Shown piece by piece: positions 1 to 5,706 of a stretch of 6,675 nucleotides of DNA (positions within the stretch are counted from its first letter, which is position 1; every line of letters starts with the position of its first letter). The notes beneath the pieces were generated by a model. That model did not search any database. It was given only the letters and a program-made list of their open reading frames with translations, and was not told the DNA's origin. Origin of the DNA: Spirochaetales bacterium (lineage in GTDB: Bacteria; Spirochaetota; Spirochaetia; DSM-16054; Sediminispirochaetaceae); the NCBI GenBank assembly GCA_021767325.1, contig JAASTM010000127.1, positions 1 to 6,675 on the forward strand. The letters run 5' to 3'. The translations under genes and the position numbers were made by a program.

Positions 1-120
1 ATCTACTCGCAGCACATGAACAAGGACAAACTCGACCCGCAAATAGACTCTGAGGTATACCCGAATTCGGTCTACCACACCTTTTACTTCGGACAGATTG
101 TGGCCTGCTATTCACAGTAG
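1..120 (+). CDS. C-terminal end of an unrecognised protein (5' truncated by window edge)
   Basis: Frame 1 is open from the first base to a TAG at 118-120, giving 39 residues that begin IYSQHMNKDK and end GQIVACYSQ. Codon use and GC content match the following GC-rich genes, and a SagB-type gene on the same strand starts 134 bases later, so this is likely the end of a real upstream gene. An internal ATG at residue 6 has no convincing ribosome binding site. The peptide is rich in Tyr and His, with no membrane segment or motif I recognise. I cannot assign a family or function; the rest of the gene lies outside the window. Confidence 0.55.
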   Translation: MYSQHMNKDKLDPQIDSEVYPNSVYHTFYFGQIVACYSQ

Positions 121-168
121 CCTGCTGCAAAAAGAGACAGCCACCGCCCCCCTCATACCCATAGGATC

Positions 169-201
169 AGCGGTATCCAACACGGCCATAGCCGGACCGC
201 T
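169..201. other. Nested hairpin in the gap before the SagB-type gene
   Basis: The arms AGCGGT (169-174) and ACCGCT (196-201) are perfectly complementary. Inside them CGGC (183-186) pairs with GCCG (191-194) around a CATA loop. It lies 48 bases after the preceding stop and 53 bases before the next start. No T-run follows, so it is not a standard intrinsic terminator. It could be a weak terminator, an attenuator or chance. The rest of the 121-254 gap shows no gene and no promoter I would defend. Confidence 0.3.
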
Positions 202-241
202 CTTGACGCCCATGGAATTTGGCCACACCATGACCACATGT

Positions 242-250
242 GGGAGGTGA
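242..250 (+). promoter_or_regulatory. Ribosome binding site deciding the SagB-type start
   Basis: GGGAGGTGA contains a full GGAGG core (243-247) seven bases before the ATG at 255. An in-frame GTG at 240 lies upstream of this site and would put the Shine-Dalgarno sequence inside the coding region, so the ATG at 255 is preferred. Confidence 0.8.
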
Positions 251-254
251 TAGT

Positions 255-1052
255 ATGAAAACAAATCGAGAGTTCCGGTATAAGAATGACACGCCGATCA
301 GAGGCCCCGCAGCCGCTAACTACAATGGGAACCTTCTGCTCCGTCCGGCGCTGTTGGTATTGTTTCTATCTACAGCCGCACTTCTGTCTGCATTTGGCAG
401 CCCCGAACACACGCCACCTCAACAAAACAGCTCCAATTCCACAGTCGCATTACCTGCCCCAAAAAGCGAAGGCGAGCTTTCGCTCGAAGAGACTCTCAAT
501 AGGCGAGGAGTCGAACGCAATTACTCGCAGCAGCCCCTTTCGCTTGCAGACCTCTCCCAGCTCCTGTGGGCCGGATGCGGTATGCAGGTCGATGCGGTCT
601 CCGGGCCGACCAGAACGGCCCCCTCAGCCGGTGGACTATATCCGCAGGCGCTGTTCGTATTTATCGGGAAGGTAGAAAAAGCCGGACAAAGGCTGGAAGC
701 CGGGCTCTACCGCTACCAGCCCCGCGATCACCGGCTGACACAACTCAACTCGAAAGATCAGCGACAAGCCCTGGCTCGGGCTGCCCTGAATCAGAGTTTC
801 ATCTCGCAGGCACCGGCGGTAATAGTGCTCGGCGGAGTGGTAGAACGCACCGCAGCCAAGTATGGAGAGCGCGGGGCCGAAAGATACGTGTTCCTCGACG
901 CCGGCCATAGCGCCCAGAACATCTCGCTGCAGGCCAGCGCCCTCGGACTCGCCTCCGCCCTGGTCGGCGCATTTTCAGATGATGCGGTGGCGGCATTACT
1001 ACCAGCTGCCAAGGCCTTGCCCCTTTACATTATTCCGGTCGGGTATCCTTAA
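255..1052 (+). CDS. SagB/ThcOx-type nitroreductase-fold oxidoreductase, N-terminally membrane-anchored
   Basis: The predicted product is a 265-residue FMN-dependent oxidoreductase of the SagB/ThcOx branch of the nitroreductase fold. Residues 27-47 form one hydrophobic segment after a basic N-terminus, so the enzyme is probably an anchored or exported protein. A Pro/Ser/Asn-rich linker (49-64) leads to the domain. Family landmarks are LPAP (66-69), an Arg-rich stretch then PLSLADLSQLLWAG (94-107), RTAPSAGGLYP (120-130), the AERYVFLDAGHSAQNISLQA block (208-227) and the closing LPLYIIPVGYP (255-265). These blocks are where the family binds FMN and dimerises. SagB proper oxidises azolines in thiazole/oxazole-modified peptides with a cyclodehydratase and precursor peptide. 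None of those partners is visible here, so this is a stand-alone homologue whose substrate is unknown. The gene is convergent with the next one across 16 bp. The family call is firm; the role is not. Confidence 0.88.
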   Translation: MKTNREFRYKNDTPIRGPAAANYNGNLLLRPALLVLFLSTAALLSAFGSPEHTPPQQNSSNSTVALPAPKSEGELSLEETLNRRGVERNYSQQPLSLADLSQLLWAGCGMQVDAVSGPTRTAPSAGGLYPQALFVFIGKVEKAGQRLEAGLYRYQPRDHRLTQLNSKDQRQALARAALNQSFISQAPAVIVLGGVVERTAAKYGERGAERYVFLDAGHSAQNISLQASALGLASALVGAFSDDAVAALLPAAKALPLYIIPVGYP

Positions 1053-1068
1053 GGCTTCATCCTGCCTA

Positions 1069-1956
1069 TCACGGCTGCAGAATCCCCTCGGACTGTCCCT
1101 CAACCGCAATCTCTACTCGATCAACATGTTCGAATTGCTTCAGCGTCAGCTGGATCTGCTCTCTAATCGCCTGCACCCGCGCCGAGCCGGCGACACCCTG
1201 ATCCAGTTCGGCGCTGAAGGACACATAGGCCGTTCTATCCCGTAGTTCAAACCGTTCTATCTCAACCCCTTCGGGAATCGAGCTGTATAACTCCTGTTCC
1301 GTTTCATCCGGCTGCGGGCCATCAAGAAGAGCTTCGAGGGCGGCAACCTCCACGCTTGGCATACCAGGCTCGCCTTCCGCGCCCCCGCTGCTGGTAGTGG
1401 GCCCTGTGGCCCCTGTGCCCTCAGGGGCGTCCACATCCCTGGAAACCGCAACCGGTTCCTCCTGCCCATCTACCACCTGCATAAAATACACATCAACCCG
1501 GCGAGTCTGCGAGTGCTTCGCATCCTTGAGAAATTCGCCGGTCAGCTCGTCGAACACCCCGTCGGTCACTGCCCGCACGACCTTCCAGCGGCCGGATTTC
1601 GGGTCCTTCTCAACCCGAACCTCCAGCTCATGAGGGGTAATAACCTGCGCCAGCATCTCTCCCGAGCGGTCCCCGTACCCCGCATGACGCGATTCGAACT
1701 CGAAGACCATCATATAGGCGGCCGGCGCCTCCCCCTCCCGGGCATTTCGCTCTACCGCCTGCAACTCGAGCCCGGTCCCGTCGAACGCGAAGGTCGGGGA
1801 ACTGTTCCGGATCCAGCTCTCGGCGGCCTGAACTGCCGCCTCCCGCTGCTCCTCCTGAGACTTCCCGCCCCACAGCAGAAAAAATCCCCCCGCAGCGGTT
1901 ACCAGCACACACACCACCAGTACCAGCAGTAGCGACGTTTTTTTGGCTAATTTCAT
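1069..1956 (-). CDS. Membrane-anchored GerMN-domain protein
   Basis: This is a 295-residue protein. Residues 1-8 are basic and 9-29 hydrophobic with no lipobox cysteine, so it is likely an N-terminal anchor with the rest outside the membrane. Residues about 33-145 form a first domain containing ESRHAGYGDRSGEML (88-102) and a strand pattern ending RWKVVRAVTDGVFDE; I have seen this type of block in other exported hypothetical proteins but know no function. Residues about 153-287 match GerMN: a VDVYFM strand, ALEALLDGP (206-214), a YSSIPEGVEIE stretch, AYVSFSAEL and the closing QLTLKQFEHVDRVEIAVEG. A Gly/Thr/Ser/Glu-rich loop (about 176-200) interrupts the domain after its first strands. GerMN is known from the germination protein GerM but also occurs in non-sporulating bacteria, so a spore role does not follow. 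A start at 1971 is possible, but the ribosome binding site favours 1956. Confidence 0.82.
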   Translation of the reverse strand: MKLAKKTSLLLVLVVCVLVTAAGGFFLLWGGKSQEEQREAAVQAAESWIRNSSPTFAFDGTGLELQAVERNAREGEAPAAYMMVFEFESRHAGYGDRSGEMLAQVITPHELEVRVEKDPKSGRWKVVRAVTDGVFDELTGEFLKDAKHSQTRRVDVYFMQVVDGQEEPVAVSRDVDAPEGTGATGPTTSSGGAEGEPGMPSVEVAALEALLDGPQPDETEQELYSSIPEGVEIERFELRDRTAYVSFSAELDQGVAGSARVQAIREQIQLTLKQFEHVDRVEIAVEGQSEGILQP

Positions 1957-1965
1957 TCTCCAGCA

Positions 1966-1969
1966 CTCC
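1966..1969 (-). promoter_or_regulatory. Ribosome binding site deciding the GerMN gene start
   Basis: Read on the minus strand, GGAG lies nine bases before the ATG at 1956. It overlaps the alternative ATG at 1971, which itself has only A/T-rich sequence upstream. This supports the shorter protein beginning MKLAKK. Confidence 0.6.
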
Positions 1970-1991
1970 ATTATTTTATTTTGGAAATATT

Positions 1992-1997
1992 ATTATA
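1992..1997 (-). promoter_or_regulatory. Possible -10 element for the GerMN gene
   Basis: The minus strand reads TATAAT here, 35 bases before the start codon at 1956. At 16-18 bases spacing the upstream sequence gives no good -35 (for example TTTTAG), so this rests on the -10 alone in an AT-rich stretch. Confidence 0.35.
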
Positions 1998-2013
1998 ATG
2001 AAAGAGTTACTCA

Positions 2014-2048
2014 CTAAAATTTAATTAAGGGAAGCAGCTTAATCCCTT
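2014..2048 (-). terminator. Weak hairpin terminator candidate after the regulator gene
   Basis: In the minus-strand transcript AAGGGA (2048-2043) pairs with TCCCTT (2032-2027) around a 10-base loop, followed by AATTAAATTTT. An alternative stem, ATTAAG (2043-2038) with CTTAAT (2029-2024), overlaps it. The stem is short and the T-run broken. The position fits the end of the regulator transcript, 41 bases past its stop and before the GerMN gene on the same strand. Confidence 0.4.
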
Positions 2049-2088
2049 TTCTACACTACTGCAGAGCCCAATCCACTTTGATTATGGG

Positions 2089-2628
2089 TCAAACAAAAAT
2101 ATCCAGCACCTTTAGATCTTCTGATAACGGTATAGTTTGATGATCGTATTTGGCATCGAAGTATATGCCATCACCCTCTTTTAGATGGTACTGCTCTCCT
2201 CCTATCTTAAACATCATCTCCCCCTGCAATACATAGATGAATTCTTCGCTATCATGAGCTGTGAAATGGAGTTTGTGTTGTTTCTTATTAGTATAAAATA
2301 GGAATGGCTGCATCCGCTTGTCTCCATTATCTGCCGCATAGGGGTAAATCTTATACCCTTTCGCAGTCTTGATGAGCCCTTTCAGAGCTTCATCATGCGG
2401 AGTAAACACAATATCCTTGTGCTGCTCTTCACCTAGAAGGATGCTCAGTTTGGTATTTAACGCTTCTGCTATCTTATCAAGCACCCCAAGTGAAGGCAGA
2501 ACCTTTCCATTTTCTATCTTTGAGAGATGGCTTTTGGTCACGCCGCAATAATCAGCAATTTCCTGTTGTGATCTTCGCTGATCTACCCTCAGTTTTTTGA
2601 TATGAACGCCAATATTTGAATTATCCAT
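2089..2628 (-). CDS. XRE-family transcriptional regulator with C-terminal cupin sensor domain
   Basis: The protein has 179 residues, the usual length for XRE-cupin regulators. Residues about 6-65 are an HTH_3/XRE domain: helix 2 at SQQEIADYCGV (20-30), the recognition helix at KSHLSKIENG (32-41), then PSLGVLDKIAEAL. Residues about 118-179 are a single cupin barrel: His125 and Glu129 begin motif 1 (HDSEEFIYVLQGE), and the second motif runs through EGDGIYF to His163. In this family the cupin is taken to bind a small effector, often an amino acid, polyamine or related metabolite, and to change DNA binding. GGAG (2636-2639, minus strand) lies seven bases before the ATG. The gene is divergent from the symporter-hydrolase pair, and its own -35 overlaps a palindrome also found at the symporter start point. 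It is therefore the likely local, self-regulating controller. Whether it represses or activates cannot be read from the protein. Confidence 0.92.
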   Translation of the reverse strand: MDNSNIGVHIKKLRVDQRRSQQEIADYCGVTKSHLSKIENGKVLPSLGVLDKIAEALNTKLSILLGEEQHKDIVFTPHDEALKGLIKTAKGYKIYPYAADNGDKRMQPFLFYTNKKQHKLHFTAHDSEEFIYVLQGEMMFKIGGEQYHLKEGDGIYFDAKYDHQTIPLSEDLKVLDIFV

Positions 2629-2720
2629 TGAAAATCTCCGATTATCACAGTTTAAATATTAAAAGGACAGGAAACGTAAGCGCATGTTGTCTTTTTGTTG
2701 ATCACATTTACATATAAGGA

Positions 2721-2750
2721 AGTATACAACACGCTATAAAGTATAATCAA
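2721..2750 (-). promoter_or_regulatory. Predicted sigma-70-like promoter of the XRE-cupin gene
   Basis: On the minus strand TTGATT (2750-2745) is followed after 18 bases by TATACT (2726-2721). The start point would be near 2714, giving a leader of about 85 bases. The -35 overlaps the palindrome at 2747-2759, as expected for autoregulation. Confidence 0.5.
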
Positions 2751-2759
2751 CTGTGTTAA
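2747..2759. promoter_or_regulatory. Candidate operator copy 1 (TCAAC-N3-GTTAA)
   Basis: The imperfect inverted repeat TCAAC-TGT-GTTAA has the same 5-3-5 layout as the copy at 2819-2831 and overlaps the regulator's -35. It sits in a wider dyad, TGTGTT (2752-2757) with AACACA (2766-2771). The natural candidate binder is the adjacent XRE-cupin protein; this is inference. Confidence 0.5.
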
Positions 2760-2790
2760 CTGATGAACACAACCGCACCCAAAATAAACC

Positions 2791-2819
2791 TTGACAGCTA
2801 CACATAGTAGTCTTAAAAT
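2791..2819 (+). promoter_or_regulatory. Predicted sigma-70-like promoter of the symporter-hydrolase operon
   Basis: A perfect TTGACA (2791-2796) is followed after 17 bases by TAAAAT (2814-2819), one change from TATAAT. The start point would be near 2826, giving a leader of about 50 bases. This is the best promoter in the window; such a strong core next to an overlapping palindrome suggests control by a repressor. Confidence 0.75.
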
Positions 2820-2831
2820 CAACCTTGTTGA
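2819..2831. promoter_or_regulatory. Candidate operator copy 2 (TCAAC-N3-GTTGA)
   Basis: TCAAC-CTT-GTTGA is a perfect 5-3-5 inverted repeat that begins on the last base of the -10 element and covers the predicted start point. It is centred 72 bp from copy 1, close to seven helical turns. A protein bound here would block transcription of the symporter. Confidence 0.6.
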
Positions 2832-2863
2832 CTAGAATCAAATCAATTAGTCACAGTTACCAC

Positions 2864-2872
2864 AGGAGGTGA
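2864..2872 (+). promoter_or_regulatory. Strong ribosome binding site of the symporter
   Basis: AGGAGGTGA is an almost complete match to the anti-Shine-Dalgarno sequence, with the GGAGG core seven bases before the ATG at 2877. It is much stronger than the site of the downstream hydrolase. Confidence 0.85.
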
Positions 2873-2876
2873 AATT

Positions 2877-4259
2877 ATGAGTTTCTTCGATGCATTCTTT
2901 TCAGGATTGAATTGGCTAATAGGCCAGCTCTGGGGCATTCCAATGATGATTTTATTGATAGGAACTGGTCTTTATCTGACGGTAATTACAAAGTTCTTTC
3001 AATTCAGAAAACTCGGCTACATTCTGAAAAGTACTTTCGGAAAAATCTTTGAAAAGGAGAACAAAGACGTAGCCGGCATAATGACCCCATTCCAAGCGGT
3101 GAGTACAGCCCTTGCCGGGACAGTCGGTACTGCGAACATTGCAGGTGTGGCTGCAGCTATCGCCATAGGTGGTCCTGGTGCTCTTTTCTGGATGTGGGTT
3201 GTGGCACTCGTTGGTATGATGACCAAAATGGTTGAGATCTCCCTGGCGGTTCATTACCGAGAAGTGCGCGATGATGGCAGTGTATACGGTGGACCTATGT
3301 TTTATCTCAGCAAAGGCCTTGGCAAGAAAGGGAAACCACTTGCAATACTGCATGCTGTAGCCGTTCTGATAGGAGGACTTGTAACAGCCGCGCTGCTTCA
3401 ACCACATACTGCAGCTGCTGCACTTGAAGGAAGTCTTGGCATCAACCCTACTATAACAGCGGTCGTTCTAGCGGCTTTAACCGGATTTGTAATAATCGGC
3501 GGTTTCAGGGCTATCGGAAGATTCTGTGAAAAACTGGTGCCATTTATGGCTTTGCTCTATGCACTGGGTGCAATAATTATCCTGGTAATCAACTTTGCAT
3601 CAATTCCGCATGCATTTATGCTCATTTTCAAGTATGCTTTTGCTCCGGCGCCAGCAGTCGGAGGCTTCGTAGGTTCAACATTTGCCATGGCTTTGCAAAA
3701 AGGACTTGCCAGAGGAATGTTTTCGAATGAAGCCGGAATGGGCTCTGCTCCAATGGTCCATGCAACAGCAAAAACTGATCATCCTATCCGCCAAGGATTA
3801 TGGGGTACTTTCGAAGTCTTTGTCGACACCATAGTTCTATGTTCACTTACCGGACTTGCAATTCTCACCACAGGAGTATGGGAATCGGGATTAAGCGGTA
3901 TCAACCTGACAATTAGAGCATTTGAGGTCGGCCTTCCCGGAAGTGTTGCCGCATTCTTGGTGATGACCGGTATTGTATTGTTTGCATTCTCTACTCAAAT
4001 CGGATGGTATGTAAATTATCAAACCGCTGTGGAATACTTGTTCGGCGATAAAGCTGTCAAATATATGAAATGGCTCTATCTGGTTCCCGGCATCGTCTTT
4101 GCAGGACAAGGTGCAAACGCGGTGTGGCTGTTCGGAGACCTTGCCTGTGGCATTATGGGAATCCCTAACTTAATCGGTCTAATCTTTCTGAGCAAGGTGT
4201 TTATGGAACTCTATAATGACTTCATCAAGAAAGAATCTTTAGTAAAAGTCACAAACTAA
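2877..4259 (+). CDS. AGCS-family sodium:alanine/amino-acid symporter
   Basis: This 460-residue inner-membrane transporter belongs to the alanine-or-glycine:cation symporter family (TC 2.A.25), which imports small neutral amino acids with Na+. GGPGALFWMWVVALVG (98-113) fits the family signature exactly, and RGMFSNEAGMGSAP (279-292) is the second hallmark. About ten or eleven hydrophobic helices span the protein, and its length is normal, so it looks intact. Some positions differ from the consensus as I remember it: GTVGTANIAG (81-90) has Ala where Gly is usual (GTGN), QPH (175-177) replaces a Q-x-N pattern, and GWYVNYQT (376-383) replaces the common GW-x-YYGE stretch. These lie in conserved transmembrane regions, so substrate choice may differ from plain alanine or glycine. 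The gene leads a two-gene operon with the M20 hydrolase, which suggests that the cargo or its product is the hydrolase's substrate. Confidence 0.93.
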   Translation: MSFFDAFFSGLNWLIGQLWGIPMMILLIGTGLYLTVITKFFQFRKLGYILKSTFGKIFEKENKDVAGIMTPFQAVSTALAGTVGTANIAGVAAAIAIGGPGALFWMWVVALVGMMTKMVEISLAVHYREVRDDGSVYGGPMFYLSKGLGKKGKPLAILHAVAVLIGGLVTAALLQPHTAAAALEGSLGINPTITAVVLAALTGFVIIGGFRAIGRFCEKLVPFMALLYALGAIIILVINFASIPHAFMLIFKYAFAPAPAVGGFVGSTFAMALQKGLARGMFSNEAGMGSAPMVHATAKTDHPIRQGLWGTFEVFVDTIVLCSLTGLAILTTGVWESGLSGINLTIRAFEVGLPGSVAAFLVMTGIVLFAFSTQIGWYVNYQTAVEYLFGDKAVKYMKWLYLVPGIVFAGQGANAVWLFGDLACGIMGIPNLIGLIFLSKVFMELYNDFIKKESLVKVTN

Positions 4260-4287
4260 CAACTGAAACGCAAAGGAAATTTGTCCT

Positions 4288-5445
4288 ATGAACTTAGAAA
4301 ATAAATATCTGATTGAGCTTTGCAGGGAACTCGTTTCCACACCGAGTCTCTCCGGTCAAGAAAAAGAAATTGCAGAGCTAATAAAAACGAGAATGACTGA
4401 GCTCGGTTATGACGAGGTCTCCATTGACGAATATGGCAGTGTAATCGGAAGAATTAAGGGTACGGGAGATGGACCAACAATAGTTTTCGACGGACACATG
4501 GACACAGTGGACATAGGCAATATTTCCGACTGGAATTTTGATCCATATAAAGGTGTAATCGAAAACAACCGCATATACGGTCGCGGTACTTCTGATATGA
4601 AAGGCGCGCTATCGGCTATGATTTATGCAGCTTCACTGTTTACACAAGACAGACTTCCCGGTGATATTTATGTAACCGGTACAGTACATGAAGAGATGTT
4701 TGAGGGAGTTGCACTGCACCATATTCTAAAAAAAATAAAGGCCCATTATGTAATTATCGGTGAAGCATCAAATTTAAACCTTAAGACTGGCCAGCGCGGA
4801 CGTGCTGAAATAAATATAACCACCTATGGCAAAAGCTGTCATTCAGCTAATCCGCAACATGGAAAAAATGCCGTATATTTAATGCAAACTGCACTGCAGG
4901 AAATCAAGAATATCAAGCTGCCGGAGGACACTCATCTTGGTACAGGAATAATGGAGCTCACAGATATCATCTCAAAACCATATCCGGGAGCATCGGTTGT
5001 ACCTGCAGAATGTATGGTAACATATGACAGGCGCCTCATAGTCGGAGAAACAGAAGAAAAAATTATTGAGGATTTTGCAAATCTCTCTGAACATATAGAC
5101 CGAACCGAATATCAGGTAAAACTTACCGAAGGACAAGCTCAGTGTTATACCGGCACGCCCATAACCACTACACGGTTTTTCCCTGCCTGGTATTACGATC
5201 AGAACGAACAATTTGTGCAAAAGGCACTCACAGCCCTGCAAAAAATATCAATAAATACAGAATTACAGACTTATTCATTCTGCACTAACGGCAGCAGCAG
5301 TGCAGGCATTTTAGACATACCTACTTTGGGCTTCGGTCCATCGGAGGAACATCAGGCACATGTAAGTGATGAGTATATTGAAATTGATCAGCTCCAAAAA
5401 GCTGCAGAAGGCTATGTTGCCATAGCAAAAGCTCTAATGAGTTAA
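4288..5445 (+). CDS. ygeY: YgeY-type M20 family metallohydrolase (peptidase/deacylase)
   Basis: This 385-residue cytoplasmic hydrolase belongs to the M20 di-zinc family (DapE, ArgE, CPG2 relatives). Expected metal and catalytic residues are present: His70 and Asp72 in DGHMDTVD, Asp103 in GTSDMKGA, Glu135-Glu136 in TVHEEMFEG, Glu159 in GEASN and His358 in QAHVSDE. The lid domain occupies about 172-290. The blocks IYGRGTSDMKGA, GQRGRAEI, GIMELTDIISKPYPGASVVP (220-239) and VTYDRR match the YgeY subfamily, named for linkage to selenium-dependent molybdenum hydroxylase clusters and found among anaerobic purine and amino-acid breakdown genes. None of those partners is present here. The gene follows the symporter by 28 bp with a modest AAAGGA site (4272-4277), so the two are probably co-transcribed. 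A small acylated, carbamoylated or dipeptide-like compound is a plausible substrate, but the sequence does not identify it. Many ATA, AAA and TTA codons set it apart from the flanking genes. Confidence 0.85.
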   Translation: MNLENKYLIELCRELVSTPSLSGQEKEIAELIKTRMTELGYDEVSIDEYGSVIGRIKGTGDGPTIVFDGHMDTVDIGNISDWNFDPYKGVIENNRIYGRGTSDMKGALSAMIYAASLFTQDRLPGDIYVTGTVHEEMFEGVALHHILKKIKAHYVIIGEASNLNLKTGQRGRAEINITTYGKSCHSANPQHGKNAVYLMQTALQEIKNIKLPEDTHLGTGIMELTDIISKPYPGASVVPAECMVTYDRRLIVGETEEKIIEDFANLSEHIDRTEYQVKLTEGQAQCYTGTPITTTRFFPAWYYDQNEQFVQKALTALQKISINTELQTYSFCTNGSSSAGILDIPTLGFGPSEEHQAHVSDEYIEIDQLQKAAEGYVAIAKALMS

Positions 5446-5465
5446 CCTCAAAACTATCTTCCTAC

Positions 5466-5505
5466 ACTGACCGGGGCCGTTTTTTCGGTCCCGGCCAGTC
5501 CTTTT
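5466..5505 (+). terminator. Intrinsic terminator of the symporter-hydrolase operon
   Basis: Fourteen-base arms (5466-5479 and 5486-5499) pair with one G-U pair and one A-C mismatch around an all-T six-base loop, followed by CCTTTTG. It starts 20 bases past the hydrolase stop. The trailing T-run is short, but the stem is strong and well placed. It works in the plus direction only, since the opposite side has no T-run. Confidence 0.75.
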
Positions 5506-5645
5506 GATAACAAAAAAAACAATATTTTGAAGATCCACATCCTGCAGACGAGCCCCCACAGCCCTCATGCTAAAGTATGAACCTGCACTTGCATACTATT
5601 GTCCTATTGTAGGCATGCCGGCGGAGACGCCATGGGCGGAAACGG

Positions 5646-5671
5646 CGCCGAGACCACCCGCGGGTTCGGCG
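5646..5671 (-). terminator. Possible U-poor hairpin after the right-flank gene
   Basis: In the minus-strand transcript CGCCGAACC pairs with GGT-C-TCGGCG (nine pairs, one bulged base, seven-base loop), 35 bases past the stop at 5707. No T-run follows, so termination is uncertain. The remaining sequence between 5506 and 5706 shows an A-run (5512-5519), a tandem TATTGT repeat within 5597-5611 and no supportable gene. Confidence 0.3.
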
Positions 5672-5706
5672 ACTAACTGGAGCTGGGTTTCAGCACCTAC
5701 GCCCCG

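Noticed and set aside
203..231. TTGACG as a -35 element for the SagB-type gene
   Set aside because: At 16-18 bases spacing the -10 would be ACACCA, CACCAT or ACCATG, none of which resembles TATAAT.
112..240. Open frame on the minus strand across the 121-239 gap
   Set aside because: It overlaps the upstream gene end and the ribosome binding region of the SagB-type gene, has no ribosome binding site and no recognisable motif, so it looks like chance in GC-rich DNA.
1397..1932. Long plus-strand frames opposite the GerMN gene
   Set aside because: They are antisense shadows in GC-rich coding DNA. The minus-strand protein has a clear domain and ribosome binding site; these have neither.
2826..2876. 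Glycine riboswitch ahead of the AGCS symporter, as seen for many such genes
   Set aside because: The predicted leader is only about 50 bases, too short for a glycine aptamer, and no paired aptamer-like stems are visible. Control by the XRE-cupin protein is simpler.
4288..5445. A selenium-dependent system suggested by the YgeY family name
   Set aside because: No selenocysteine codon, selenium-processing gene or molybdenum hydroxylase is present in the window; the label reflects family history only.
2059..5548. Flanking direct repeat around the AT-rich cassette (CTGCAGA near 2059 and 5542)
   Set aside because: Only seven bases are shared before the sequences diverge, and there is no integrase, transposase or tRNA, so it cannot be called an attachment or target-site repeat.
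5632..5676. Short open frame beginning ATG-GGC-GGA in the right gap
   Set aside because: It has 14 codons, no spaced ribosome binding site and overlaps a hairpin; nothing supports translation.
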